Assembly: GCA_017998585.1 (NCBI GenBank)
Contig: JAGOCT010000079.1
Span: 1 to 7,580, forward strand
Direction: 5' to 3'
Length of the DNA: 7,580 bases
Origin: Candidatus Cloacimonadota bacterium
GTDB taxonomy: Bacteria > Cloacimonadota > Cloacimonadia > Cloacimonadales > WRIO01
Within the stretch, counting starts at the first letter, position 1. Every line of letters starts with the position of its first letter. The notes beneath the pieces were generated by a model, which was not told where the DNA came from, did no database searches, and saw only the letters and a list, made by a program, of their open reading frames with translations. This document shows positions 1-7,580 of this stretch, piece by piece. A program made the position numbers and the translations under genes.

Positions 1-290
1 TTATCACTTTGTCAGCATCTAATGCAGATGAGGCAGTCAACTATGCCAGAGAATACTCTGATAAAATTTCTTTACTAATCACTGATGTTATCATGCCAGG
101 TAAAAATGGGGTTGAAGTTTATAATGAGATAAAGACCTATTGTCCGCTTATAAAGATACTATTCATGTCTGGTTATTCCTGGAATATTCTTAAAGATTAT
201 TTTGGAGAGGAAGGATATTATCATATTATCAATAAACCTTTCTCTATTGCTGAGTTATCATCAAAAATCAAAGAAGTATTTGGAGACTAA
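1..290 (+). CDS. C-terminal receiver (REC) domain of a probable hybrid histidine kinase, 5' end outside window
   Basis: The frame is open from the left edge (first full codon at 3) to TAA at 288-290, so this is the 3' end of a longer gene. The TTG at 9 is an internal Leu codon, not a start. The visible residues cover most of a CheY-like receiver. The phospho-acceptor Asp is in LLITDVIMP (codon 84-86), the switch Ser is in LFMSGY, and the conserved Lys is in NKPFS (codon 234-236). The N-terminal acidic pair lies outside the window. By hand alignment about half the residues match the C-terminal receiver of the next gene, and both proteins end within a residue or so of the same point. I therefore infer that this too is the tail of a hybrid kinase. 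A stand-alone response regulator is possible but less likely. Its stop is one base before the next start, which implies co-transcription and probably translational coupling. Confidence 0.85.
   Translation, partial: ITLSASNADEAVNYAREYSDKISLLITDVIMPGKNGVEVYNEIKTYCPLIKILFMSGYSWNILKDYFGEEGYYHIINKPFSIAELSSKIKEVFGD
282..285 (+). promoter_or_regulatory. Ribosome binding site (GGAG) that sets the start of the 292 gene
   Basis: GGAG lies six bases before ATG 292 and inside the last codons of the upstream gene. It supports ATG 292 over the in-frame TTG at 202, which has no comparable site and would overlap the upstream receiver by about 30 codons. Placing the site inside the preceding coding region fits translational coupling. 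Confidence 0.75.
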
Positions 291-291
291 A

Positions 292-3200
292 ATGGCAGAT
301 CAGAATCATCCTCTATTCAATAACCCAGTTGTCGCTTATGCTCATCATAGAATTTTACTGGATGAGGATGGAAAACCTTATGACTATGAGTTTTTGGATA
401 TCAATCCGGCTTTTGAACAAATGACAAAGCTAAAATCCACTCAGATAATAGGTAAAACAGCCAGTCAAGTTTTTAAAGAAGCGAAAGAAGACTTTTCAAA
501 TCTGATTTCTAATTTTGGAAGCATTGCACTTAACGGTGGAGAACAAGAATTTGAACAATATAGTAAAGAAAATGACAGATGGTATCATGTAAATGTCTAT
601 TCTGTTGAAAAAATGACATTTACGACAGTTTTTACTGATATAACAATCAGTAAAGAGACAAATGATTTACTTTCTGAAAGTCAGGCAAAGTATGAAGAGT
701 TAGCTGATTCAATTACAGATATCTATTTTGCCATGGATGAAAATCTGATTTATACTTACTGGAATAAAGCATCTGAACAGTTTACCGGTATCTCCGCTGC
801 AAATGCAATTGGCAAATCTCTGACAGAAGTATTTGCTGATACACCTGAACTCGGAATAGCTAAAGAAGTATATCTGGAAGTGATCAAAACAAAGCAGTCA
901 AAATCAATCATCAATGAATTTCATCTGAAAGATCAAATCATTTACTATGAAATCAATGCTTATCCTTCCAAAAAAGGGGTTTCTGTTTTTGTTAAAGATG
1001 TAAGTCAAAGAATTCAATTTGAAAAGCAATTAATTGAAGAACGAAGATTAACTCAAAACTATCTGGACACAGCTAATGTAATCATTGTAACTTTAAACAT
1101 GAATGGATGCATTACAATGATAAACCAGTATGGGCTGGAATTGTTGGGGTATTCTGATAATGAGCTTATAGGTAAAAACTGGTTTGAAATCATTTTAACA
1201 CAATCAGATAAAACTCAGACAGTATATGCTGTTTTTAAAAAGATAATTAGTGGTGAATTGGTTCCTGTTAAATATTTTGAAAATGAAGTGATTTGTAAAA
1301 ATGGAGAACGTCGGTTTATCGCATGGAGCAATAATATTTTGCATGATTCCAATTTGGAAATCATTGGCACAATTAGTTCAGGTATAGATATTACAGAAAA
1401 AAAGAGGATTGAAAAAGAACAGCAGGAAACAGCTCAAAGGCTTTTATATGCCAATAAAGCCACTAACGATGTGATTTGGGATTGGAATATAGAAACAGAT
1501 ACACAGCAGTGGAATGAAGTTGGAACAAAAGTTTTTGGCTGGACAGAAATCGTTGAGCATCCTGATAGTACTTCCTGGTGGGTTGAAAGAGTTCATCCAG
1601 ATGATCGTGACAGGATTCATAAATCTTTATTTGCAGTGATTAATGATTCTAAACAAAATATCTGGCAGAATGAGTATCAATTTTTGAAAACAGATGGCTC
1701 ATATGCTAGTGTAGTGGATAAAGGATATGTCATTCGTGATGAATATGGTAAAGCCATTCGCATGATTGGTGCAATGCAGGATGTTACAGTTCATCATCAG
1801 GCAATCAACAAAATTAGAGAGAGTGAAAAGAAATACCATGATTTATCCACTTTACTTCGTCTCTTAGCTGACAATATGCCGGATATGCTTTGGGCTAAAA
1901 ATTTAAAAAAAGAGTATATCTTTACAAACAAAGCAATTTGTGATCATTTGCTGAATGCGATAGATACGAATGAGCCGATAGGAAAAACGGATATTTTCTT
2001 TGCTCTAAGAGAACGGAATGCTCATCCTGATAATCCTGAATGGCATACTTTTGGAGAAATATGCAGAGATTCTGATTCTATTACCCTTGAAGAAATGAAA
2101 CCGATGCAGTTTGATGAATATGGCAATATTAAAGGTAAATATCTGTATCTCGATGTTCATAAAGCCCCTTTGTTGGATGACGAAGGAAAGGTGATAGGAG
2201 TCGTAGGCTCTGCCCGTGATGTAACTGCTGAAAAGAAAGCTGAAGAAGAAAAAGAGAAATTACAGGCTCAATTAGTACAGGCTCAGAAAATGGAATCAGT
2301 TGGCAGATTGGCTGGAGGAGTCGCACATGATTTTAACAATATGTTGAGTGTCATTTTAGGCCATACAGAGCTGGCTTTACTAAATATGGATGAAAACGAT
2401 AAGCTATATAATGAATTAGAAGATATTCAGAAAGCTGCTCAGCGATCTGCTGACCTTACACGACAACTGTTGGCATTCGCACGAAAACAGACGATTCAAC
2501 CCAAAAAGGTAAATCTGAATGACATCGTTGAAGATATGTTAAAAATGATAAAACGATTGATTGGTGAAGAAATTGAGCTGTTATGGGAACCTGGTGAAAA
2601 ACTCTTGCCTGTTTGGCTGGACTCTACTCAGATGGATCAGATATTAGCAAATTTATGTGTCAATGCCCGTGATGCAATTTCAGGTATCGGCAAAATCGTG
2701 ATTAAAACGGAAAATGTAAAACTGGATGATCATTTCTGTTCAGTATATAAAAGTGTACAACCTGGAGATTTTGTTTGTTTGTCTGTTAGTGATAATGGAA
2801 GTGGTATGGATGAAGAAACCATATCTCATTTGTTTGAACCTTTTTTTACAACAAAAGAAAAAGATTATGGTTCTGGACTCGGTCTGGCTACTGTTTATGG
2901 TATAATAAAACAAAATCATGGTTTTATAAGGGTGGACAGTCAACTTAATCAGGGAACCACTTTTTATCTTTATTTACCTTCACATACAGATGATAAAACT
3001 ATAAAAACCGAAAAAAACATTAAACAAGAGCTTGCGTACGGTCAAGGAACGATTTTAATCGTTGAAGATGAGCCGGCAATTTTAAGAATGACTGCATTGA
3101 TGCTTTCAAAACTTGGATACACGGTGTTAAAGGCATTATCTCCTAATGAAGCGATTCGTATAGCCAGTGAACAATCCGATTCAATTGATTTACTTTTAAC

Positions 3201-3405
3201 AGATGTGATTATGCCTGAGATGAATGGTTATGACCTGGTTAAAGAAATCACGGGATTTTTTCCTGATATTAAGGCTTTGTTTATGTCAGGCTATACAGCA
3301 GATATTATATCTCTTCATGGAGTGGTTGAAGATGGATTATACTTTATTCAAAAGCCCTTCTCTATCACAGATTTATCAGCCAAAATCAGAGAAATATTAG
3401 GATAA
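292..3405 (+). CDS. Soluble multi-PAS hybrid sensor histidine kinase (PAS x5, HisKA, HATPase, REC)
   Basis: This 1037-residue protein has no membrane segment or signal peptide, so it should sense an internal or diffusible cue in the cytoplasm. Domains in order: PAS1 (about 12-118), PAS2 (131-243), PAS3 (256-372), PAS4 (385-502, PAS_3-like with a VHPDD motif) and PAS5 (520-650). A short coiled coil (about 648-668) leads to HisKA, whose phospho-acceptor is His679 in GGVAHDFNNML. The ATPase domain has N-box Asn791 (LCVNARDA), G1 box 834-838 (DNGSG), F-box around 848-852 (FEPFF) and G2 box 860-865 (GSGLGL). The C-terminal receiver has acidic residues 925-926, phospho-acceptor Asp971 (LLTDVIMP), Ser999 and Lys1021 (QKPFS). 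All catalytic residues are present, so it should be an active kinase passing phosphate from His679 to Asp971. The HDFNN signature is common in hybrid kinases of this layout. The ligands of the PAS domains cannot be read from sequence. The gene has no HPt domain, so onward transfer needs a partner. ATG 292 was chosen for its GGAG site and its one-base spacing from the previous stop. Confidence 0.93.
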   Translation: MADQNHPLFNNPVVAYAHHRILLDEDGKPYDYEFLDINPAFEQMTKLKSTQIIGKTASQVFKEAKEDFSNLISNFGSIALNGGEQEFEQYSKENDRWYHVNVYSVEKMTFTTVFTDITISKETNDLLSESQAKYEELADSITDIYFAMDENLIYTYWNKASEQFTGISAANAIGKSLTEVFADTPELGIAKEVYLEVIKTKQSKSIINEFHLKDQIIYYEINAYPSKKGVSVFVKDVSQRIQFEKQLIEERRLTQNYLDTANVIIVTLNMNGCITMINQYGLELLGYSDNELIGKNWFEIILTQSDKTQTVYAVFKKIISGELVPVKYFENEVICKNGERRFIAWSNNILHDSNLEIIGTISSGIDITEKKRIEKEQQETAQRLLYANKATNDVIWDWNIETDTQQWNEVGTKVFGWTEIVEHPDSTSWWVERVHPDDRDRIHKSLFAVINDSKQNIWQNEYQFLKTDGSYASVVDKGYVIRDEYGKAIRMIGAMQDVTVHHQAINKIRESEKKYHDLSTLLRLLADNMPDMLWAKNLKKEYIFTNKAICDHLLNAIDTNEPIGKTDIFFALRERNAHPDNPEWHTFGEICRDSDSITLEEMKPMQFDEYGNIKGKYLYLDVHKAPLLDDEGKVIGVVGSARDVTAEKKAEEEKEKLQAQLVQAQKMESVGRLAGGVAHDFNNMLSVILGHTELALLNMDENDKLYNELEDIQKAAQRSADLTRQLLAFARKQTIQPKKVNLNDIVEDMLKMIKRLIGEEIELLWEPGEKLLPVWLDSTQMDQILANLCVNARDAISGIGKIVIKTENVKLDDHFCSVYKSVQPGDFVCLSVSDNGSGMDEETISHLFEPFFTTKEKDYGSGLGLATVYGIIKQNHGFIRVDSQLNQGTTFYLYLPSHTDDKTIKTEKNIKQELAYGQGTILIVEDEPAILRMTALMLSKLGYTVLKALSPNEAIRIASEQSDSIDLLLTDVIMPEMNGYDLVKEITGFFPDIKALFMSGYTADIISLHGVVEDGLYFIQKPFSITDLSAKIREILG

Positions 3406-3456
3406 TTTTGAAACTAATCTCAATGTTTTGAAGTATTTGAAAACTAAGGAGATACC
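3406..3456 (+). other. Short intergenic gap with imperfect direct repeat, no terminator
   Basis: The 51 bases between the second and third genes contain no GC-rich hairpin followed by T residues, so transcription probably continues through. A near-repeat is present: TTGAAACTAA at 3408-3417 and TTGAAAACTAA at 3437-3447, with another TTTTGAA between them. The second copy runs straight into the ribosome site of the third gene. I see no convincing -35/-10 promoter pair. Confidence 0.5.
3446..3451 (+). promoter_or_regulatory. Strong ribosome binding site (AAGGAG) for the interrupted kinase at ATG 3457
   Basis: AAGGAG sits five bases before ATG 3457, the best Shine-Dalgarno match in the window. 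It matters because it marks 3457 as the original start of the third gene. ATG 3589, the first ATG after the amber stop, has only AGAAG directly abutting it, which is a poor site. The intact start signal and membrane leader show that the 34 codons before the stop belong to the gene. Confidence 0.8.
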
Positions 3457-3558
3457 ATGGGGTTGATAAACATAAAACATTTTAGAGAATTTAATAATAA
3501 GAGATTTAGAAGATATTCACTAACCATTTTTATACTGTTCTTTGGATTCCTTTTTTCC

Positions 3559-3561
3559 TAG
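3559..3561 (+). other. In-frame amber stop (TAG) at the end of the first membrane segment
   Basis: This is codon 35 counted from ATG 3457, between FLFS and [10 protein letters not shown]. Similar kinases, from my knowledge of the family, carry an uninterrupted membrane segment followed by a polar 'ID..MRE.L' stretch here. The downstream frame keeps that pattern, so the stop interrupts a continuous protein. A single C-to-T change from CAG (Gln) is the simplest origin. Termination here leaves a 34-residue peptide. Confidence 0.85.
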
Positions 3562-3588
3562 TGGATCGGTAAAAAGATTGATCAGAAG

Positions 3589-6500
3589 ATGCGTGAGATT
3601 TTATTAAATGAGACTCAAATGGTGTCTGGAGCAGTTAATATAAATCGAATAAAATCACTTTACGGATCAGAATCAGATTTGTTATCTCCTGACTATCTTA
3701 GACTAAAAGAACAATTATCATTAATTCGATATTCTAATAAGAAAATACGTTTTATCTATATCATGGGTCGTAGAAATAATGGACAAGTGTTTTTTTATGC
3801 GGACAGTGAGCCCTTAGGTTCCAAAGATGAATCACCTGCCGGACAGATTTATGATGAGGTAACAGCAGATGAGTTGGAAGTATTTGATAAAACAATTCCA
3901 AAAAGCTTTGGACCATTTAAAAACCGTTGGGGAACATGGGTTTCTGCACAGGTTCCTATAATCGATCCTAAAACACAAACACTAATTGCTGTTTTGGGAA
4001 TAGATTATGACTCAAAAAATTGGTATTTTGAAGTTTTTAAGCAAGCTGTATTACCTTCAGGGTTAGCTTTGCTGGCAATATCTTTTTTAGTCTTACTACT
4101 CATATTGCGCCAAAGAAATACTGAAATCCGTTATCATCAGAATGCTCTTTTAGAAAGTGAAAATCGTTATCATAGACTTTTTGCAGATTCTCCTGATGCA
4201 TATCTTGTAATAAAAAATGGCATTATTACAGATTGTAATCGGGCTACAGAGTTGATGCTAAATGGAAGTAGATCTCAAATTATTGGCTTATCACCTGATC
4301 AGCTTTCACCAAAATTTCAACCAGATGGGATTTTATCTTCAATCGCAGCAAAAGAAAAGATGTTTATCGCAAAAAGTGTTGAATTTTACTCTTTTGAGTG
4401 GGTGCATCGACGTTTTAATGATGAAGATTTTTGGGTAGAAGTAACACTTCGAAATAGTATAGAAAATAATGAACCTGTCTTTTTACTTACTTGGCGAGAT
4501 ATCACAGAAAGAAAAAAAAATGAAGAATTATTAAAAAAAGAGCGATATCGTCTGGCCAATATCATTGAAGGGACTAATGTAGGTACATGGGAATGGAATG
4601 TACAAACCGGAGAAACTGTGTTTAATGAACGATGGGCTCAGATGATCGGTTATACCCTGGAAGAAATATCGCCTGTTTCCATAGAAACATGGGTAAAATT
4701 TGCTCATCCTGATGATATAAAGAAAAGTGGAGAATTACTTGAAAAACATTTTGCAGGAGAGACTGACTTCTATGAATTTGAGTCCAGAATGCTTCATAAA
4801 AAAGGTGAATGGGTATGGGTTTTTGACAGAGGGAAAGTCGCTTCCTGGACTATTGATGGCAAACCTTTAATGATGATGGGGACGCATCAGGATATAACAG
4901 GAAGAAAAAGAATTGAAGAAGAACAAAAAGCGATTCTTGAAACTACTCATGACGGCTTTTTTATTGCTGATTCAAATGCCTGTATTCTTAGTGTAAATAA
5001 AGCTTTTTGTGATATGCTTGGATACACAAAAGAAGAATTGCTAAAGCTTAAAATCTCAGATATTGAAGCGATTGAAGAACCTGCTGATGTTGAGATGAGA
5101 GTTCAAAAATTAAAAAAATATGGTTTTGATCGCTTTCAGACAAAACATGTAAGAAAAGACGGAAGTTTACTGGATATTGAAATTAGTGTATCTATGTTGA
5201 AAGAATATGATCGCAAATTAGTTGCTTTTGCACGTGATATCTCTGAACGATTAAGAACAGAACGGGCATTACAAGATGCTAATACTCGATTATCCCTGGC
5301 AACAAAAGCTGGTAAGATTGGGGTATGGGATTATGATGTAGTTGAAAATCGTTTAGTATGGGATGATCAGATGTATGCACTTTATGGAATATCATCCAAT
5401 ACATTTTCTGGAGTATATGAAGCCTGGAGATCTGGTTTACATCCAGATGATCTTGAAAGGGGAGATCACGAGATTGATCTAGCGATAAAAGGAGAAAGAG
5501 ATTTTAATACAGAATTTCGTGTGCTTTGGCCAGATGGTTCAATTCACTATATCAGAGCGATTGCAGTCGTAATTAGAGATTCTGATGGAAAAGCATTACG
5601 GATGGTTGGTACTAACTGGGATATTACAGAACAGAAAGAATACCATCAAAAATTGATTGCTGCCAAAGAACAAGCTGAAGCGGCCAGTAAAGCGAAGTCT
5701 GAGTTTTTAGCAAACATGAGCCATGAAATACGCACCCCTCTAAACGGAGTCATTGGTTTTACTGATTTACTGAAAAATACGCCGTTGTCACCTGTTCAGC
5801 TTCAGTATGTGAATAATGCCAACATTTCCGGTCATACATTACTTGGCGTAATCAATGATATACTTGATTTTTCAAAGATAGAAGCAGGAATGATGTTTCT
5901 TGAAATGATTAAAGTAGATATGTATGAATTACTTGAGAACAGTATCGATATTGTTAAATATGCAGCAGGTCAAAAAAAACTTGAATTACTTTTGAATATT
6001 GACAGCTCAATGCCTCGTTTTGCTGTGTTTGACCCAATTCGACTTAAGCAGGTTTTCGCAAATCTGCTGGGTAATGCGATTAAATTTACAGATAATGGTG
6101 AGGTTGAGCTCAAAATAGTTTATGAAAAAATATCAGAAAACAAAGGTAAATTTATGTTTTCTGTGAGGGATACCGGTATTGGCATATCTGAATCTCAAAA
6201 AGATAAACTTTTTAAGGCATTTTCTCAGGCAGATAGTTCCACTACGCGAAAGTTTGGAGGAACAGGTCTTGGCTTGATCATATCAGAAATGATTGTTCAG
6301 AAGATGAATAGTCATATCTATATAGAAAGTAAACAAGGCGAGGGAAGTCTCTTCTATTTTGATGTAATCACCGACACTGAATATGGCGATAAGTTAGCGT
6401 ATTCTTCTTTTGAGAAGATTCATAATGCCCTCATTATTGATGATAACGAAAATAACCGATTAATACTGCAACATATGTTGGAAAACTGGCAAATTAACTG

Positions 6501-7404
6501 TGAGTTGTGTGATAATGGATACTCAGCCCTTAAACTGCTTGAATCAGCAAAACTTTTCGATATCGTTATCTGTGATTATAATATGCCTTATATGGATGGT
6601 TTGGAAACAATAAGCATTATTCGTCAAAAACTGAATTTGACAGCAGAACAGCAACCAATCATCTTGTTACATTCTTTATCTGATGATGCAGAACTACACA
6701 GAAAATGTGAAGAATTAGGAATTCTTTATCGATTAACGAAACCAGTAAAGAGTAATGACTTATTTTCTTATTTAAGCCAGATTCATAATCATGGTCAAGA
6801 TAAAATTAAAACTGCATTTGTTAACGGAGAAAAATCCTTTGTGCCTGAAAATTATAAAAAATCAGTTAAAATTCTGATAGCAGAAGATTTATCGATGAAT
6901 ATGCTGATGATAAAGGCTTTACTCAATAAAATCATACCGGATGCCATCTTGATTGAAGTTACTAATGGATTTGATGCTGTGAAAAAAACAGCAGAATTAA
7001 TGCCTGATTTAATTTTTATGGATGTTCAAATGCCTGAAATGGATGGTCTTGAGGCAACAATAGAGATTCGGAATCTTGAAGAAAAAAATCATCTGCATAT
7101 CCCAATCATAGCACTTACAGCTGGTGCATTTAAAGAAGAACAGGATAAATGTCTAACTGCAGGCATGGATGATTTTTTGACCAAACCTGTTGAACCGACA
7201 AAGATTAAAACAATTCTTAACAAGTATTTAACACGTCCGGATCATAAAAGTTCATCGGATCATTTTAATAAAATAACATTGATGGATCGTTTTCATGATG
7301 AAGATTTTGTCTTAAGTATGATTACTTTAGCTTTAGCTGATTTTCCTGAAAAGATGAAAGAGCTGGACAATGTGTTCAATCAAAAGGATTATGAAGGTAT
7401 ATGA
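3589..7404 (+). CDS. Largest uninterrupted piece of the third kinase (sensor, TM2, PAS x4, HisKA, HATPase, REC, REC, half HPt)
   Basis: This 1271-residue frame is what automated gene calling would report. It begins at the first ATG after the amber stop and ends at the in-frame TGA. If translated by re-initiation, the protein would keep the kinase core (His at 5722-5724), the ATPase domain and both receivers (phospho-acceptor Asp codons 6574-6576 and 7021-7023). It would lack TM1, leaving one membrane segment (nt about 4045-4107) behind roughly 150 residues of sensor domain. The sensor would then probably stay in the cytoplasm or insert wrongly. It would also lack the HPt histidine. ATG 3589 has no well-spaced ribosome site, so efficient translation from here is doubtful. 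This entry describes the same locus as the pseudogene entry and is not a separate gene. Confidence 0.55.
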   Translation: MREILLNETQMVSGAVNINRIKSLYGSESDLLSPDYLRLKEQLSLIRYSNKKIRFIYIMGRRNNGQVFFYADSEPLGSKDESPAGQIYDEVTADELEVFDKTIPKSFGPFKNRWGTWVSAQVPIIDPKTQTLIAVLGIDYDSKNWYFEVFKQAVLPSGLALLAISFLVLLLILRQRNTEIRYHQNALLESENRYHRLFADSPDAYLVIKNGIITDCNRATELMLNGSRSQIIGLSPDQLSPKFQPDGILSSIAAKEKMFIAKSVEFYSFEWVHRRFNDEDFWVEVTLRNSIENNEPVFLLTWRDITERKKNEELLKKERYRLANIIEGTNVGTWEWNVQTGETVFNERWAQMIGYTLEEISPVSIETWVKFAHPDDIKKSGELLEKHFAGETDFYEFESRMLHKKGEWVWVFDRGKVASWTIDGKPLMMMGTHQDITGRKRIEEEQKAILETTHDGFFIADSNACILSVNKAFCDMLGYTKEELLKLKISDIEAIEEPADVEMRVQKLKKYGFDRFQTKHVRKDGSLLDIEISVSMLKEYDRKLVAFARDISERLRTERALQDANTRLSLATKAGKIGVWDYDVVENRLVWDDQMYALYGISSNTFSGVYEAWRSGLHPDDLERGDHEIDLAIKGERDFNTEFRVLWPDGSIHYIRAIAVVIRDSDGKALRMVGTNWDITEQKEYHQKLIAAKEQAEAASKAKSEFLANMSHEIRTPLNGVIGFTDLLKNTPLSPVQLQYVNNANISGHTLLGVINDILDFSKIEAGMMFLEMIKVDMYELLENSIDIVKYAAGQKKLELLLNIDSSMPRFAVFDPIRLKQVFANLLGNAIKFTDNGEVELKIVYEKISENKGKFMFSVRDTGIGISESQKDKLFKAFSQADSSTTRKFGGTGLGLIISEMIVQKMNSHIYIESKQGEGSLFYFDVITDTEYGDKLAYSSFEKIHNALIIDDNENNRLILQHMLENWQINCELCDNGYSALKLLESAKLFDIVICDYNMPYMDGLETISIIRQKLNLTAEQQPIILLHSLSDDAELHRKCEELGILYRLTKPVKSNDLFSYLSQIHNHGQDKIKTAFVNGEKSFVPENYKKSVKILIAEDLSMNMLMIKALLNKIIPDAILIEVTNGFDAVKKTAELMPDLIFMDVQMPEMDGLEATIEIRNLEEKNHLHIPIIALTAGAFKEEQDKCLTAGMDDFLTKPVEPTKIKTILNKYLTRPDHKSSSDHFNKITLMDRFHDEDFVLSMITLALADFPEKMKELDNVFNQKDYEGI
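7402..7404 (+). other. In-frame opal stop (TGA) four codons before the HPt phospho-histidine
   Basis: This is codon 1316 from ATG 3457, in the stretch YEGI-stop-RISHQFKGA. In HPt domains this stretch typically reads like 'LRRLAHTLKGA', so the stop takes the place of the first Arg. CGA to TGA is a single C-to-T change; AGA to TGA or TGG to TGA are also one step. Termination here removes the phospho-accepting His and the second half of the helical bundle. Confidence 0.85.
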
Positions 7405-7580
7405 AGAATTTCTCATCAGTTTAAAGGTGCTTGTCTGAACATGGGATGTCAGGGTATGACTGAAATTTTAAAAGAAATAGAAATAATGAGTACTTCAAAT
7501 GTGGACTATTCTATGATTAACGAAAAATATAAGGCTTTAAAGATTGAGTGGGAGTATGTGAAAAAAGAAATGGATGATAT
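7405..7580 (+). pseudogene. Second half of the HPt domain, continuing the frame past the TGA
   Basis: The frame stays open for 58 codons to the window edge. It begins RISHQFKGACLNMG, a clear match to the HPt active-site helix 'AHTLKGSSGNLG', with His at 7414-7416 and the Lys-Gly pair two residues after it. Together with about 43 residues before the TGA (from near 7273, [13 protein letters not shown]) it makes an HPt of about 100 residues, the usual size. The first ATG after the stop, at 7441, lies beyond the histidine, so re-initiation at an ATG cannot rebuild an active HPt. The true stop is outside the window. Confidence 0.8.

Larger units (their letters stand above)
3457..7580 (+). pseudogene. 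Membrane-anchored tripartite hybrid histidine kinase (BvgS/ArcB-like) interrupted by in-frame TAG and TGA; 3' end outside window
   Basis: Numbering is from ATG 3457 and counts both stops. One frame gives TM1 (about 20-34, SLTIFILFFGFLF), a TAG at 35, an extracytoplasmic sensor (about 36-195, with MGRRNNG, DSEPLGS and RWGTWVSA segments) and TM2 (197-217), with no HAMP domain. Then come four PAS domains (about 235-353, 366-485, 490-600, 612-728; the second and fourth carry HPDD). HisKA has His756 ([12 protein letters not shown]). The ATPase has Asn873, G1 box 905-909 (DTGIG) and G2 box GGTGLGL (934-940). REC1 has Asp995/996, Asp1040, Ser1073 and Lys1095. REC2 has Glu1143/Asp1144, Asp1189, Thr1221 and Lys1243. 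HPt starts near 1273, is cut by TGA at 1316, and resumes with His1320 (RISHQFKGA). The family autophosphorylates and relays His-Asp-His to a response regulator. With both stops honoured, no product has both TM1 and the HPt histidine. The lack of frameshifts or other decay points to very recent inactivation, suppression, or sequence error. Confidence 0.8.

Noticed and set aside
202..291. TTG start at 202, giving a 1067-residue version of the middle kinase
   Set aside because: It would overlap the upstream receiver by 30 codons, the extra residues are an out-of-frame reading of that receiver, and ATG 292 has a well-placed GGAG site.
2129..2326. Minus-strand open frame of 65 codons
   Set aside because: It lies wholly opposite the PAS5/HisKA coding region of the middle kinase, has no recognisable product, and looks like a shadow of that gene.
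2740..2943. Minus-strand open frame of 67 codons
   Set aside because: It lies opposite the conserved ATPase domain of the middle kinase and shows no family features; it is a shadow frame.
3406..3456. Transcription terminator or separate promoter between the second and third genes
   Set aside because: There is no GC-rich inverted repeat with a T tract and no properly spaced -35/-10 pair that stands out from the AT-rich background.
3559..3561. Pyrrolysine at TAG, or selenocysteine at the TGA at 7402
   Set aside because: Neither site is catalytic in the family: one is at the end of a membrane helix and the other is an ordinary helix position of HPt. I noticed no obvious selenocysteine insertion hairpin after the TGA, but did no folding calculation.
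7391..7438. Frameshift or new start at ATG 7391 as an explanation for the end of the third kinase
   Set aside because: That ATG is in another frame and meets a stop after about 15 codons, while the original frame continues the HPt domain directly through the TGA. A point nonsense change explains the data without a frameshift.
3457..7580. Alternative genetic code (TGA or TAG as a sense codon)
   Set aside because: The middle gene has no in-frame TGA or TAG in 1037 codons, Trp is written TGG throughout, and one TGA and one TAG in a long gene is far fewer than a recoded genome would show. The two intact genes end in TAA, so a rare recoding cannot be fully excluded from this window alone.

Overview
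The window is AT-rich (roughly one third G+C by eye) and carries only sensory signal transduction genes, all on the + strand. There are three consecutive hybrid histidine kinases: the tail of one, a complete second, and a third that is broken by two in-frame stop codons and runs off the right edge. Large multi-PAS hybrid kinases in tandem are typical of environmental, often anaerobic Gram-negative bacteria such as Deltaproteobacteria-like lineages, Cloacimonadota-like lineages and spirochaetes. The sequence alone does not fix the phylum. No RNA gene, CRISPR array, insertion sequence or phage gene is visible.

Layout. Positions 1-290 hold the C-terminal receiver domain of a protein that begins left of the window. 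Its TAA stop is one base from the ATG of the next gene (292-3405). That gene encodes a 1037-residue soluble kinase with five PAS domains, a HisKA domain of the HDFNN type, an ATPase domain and a C-terminal receiver. The receivers of these two genes share about half their residues, so the genes look like tandem paralogues. A 51-base gap with no terminator follows. An AAGGAG ribosome site then leads into a third gene at 3457, which extends past 7580.

The third gene is the point of interest. Read in one frame from ATG 3457, it encodes a membrane-anchored BvgS/ArcB-type phosphorelay kinase: TM1, extracytoplasmic sensor, TM2, four PAS domains, HisKA, ATPase, two receivers and HPt. An in-frame TAG (3559-3561) falls at the end of TM1. 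An in-frame TGA (7402-7404) falls in the HPt domain, four codons before its phospho-accepting histidine. The 1280 codons between the two stops are open, and every catalytic motif I looked for is intact. The frame stays open after the TGA and recognisably continues the HPt domain. Both stops can be explained by a single C-to-T change (CAG to TAG, CGA to TGA). The simplest reading is a very recently inactivated gene. Readthrough or suppression, sequence error, and a surviving truncated protein from ATG 3589 are the alternatives.

Working together. If all are expressed, the three proteins probably form one co-transcribed sensory cluster. The two left-hand genes end in receivers and the third ends in its own HPt. 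An intact HPt could return or pass on phosphate from the receivers. Truncation before its histidine would leave this cluster without a visible HPt output. No DNA-binding response regulator lies in the window, so the final target is unknown.
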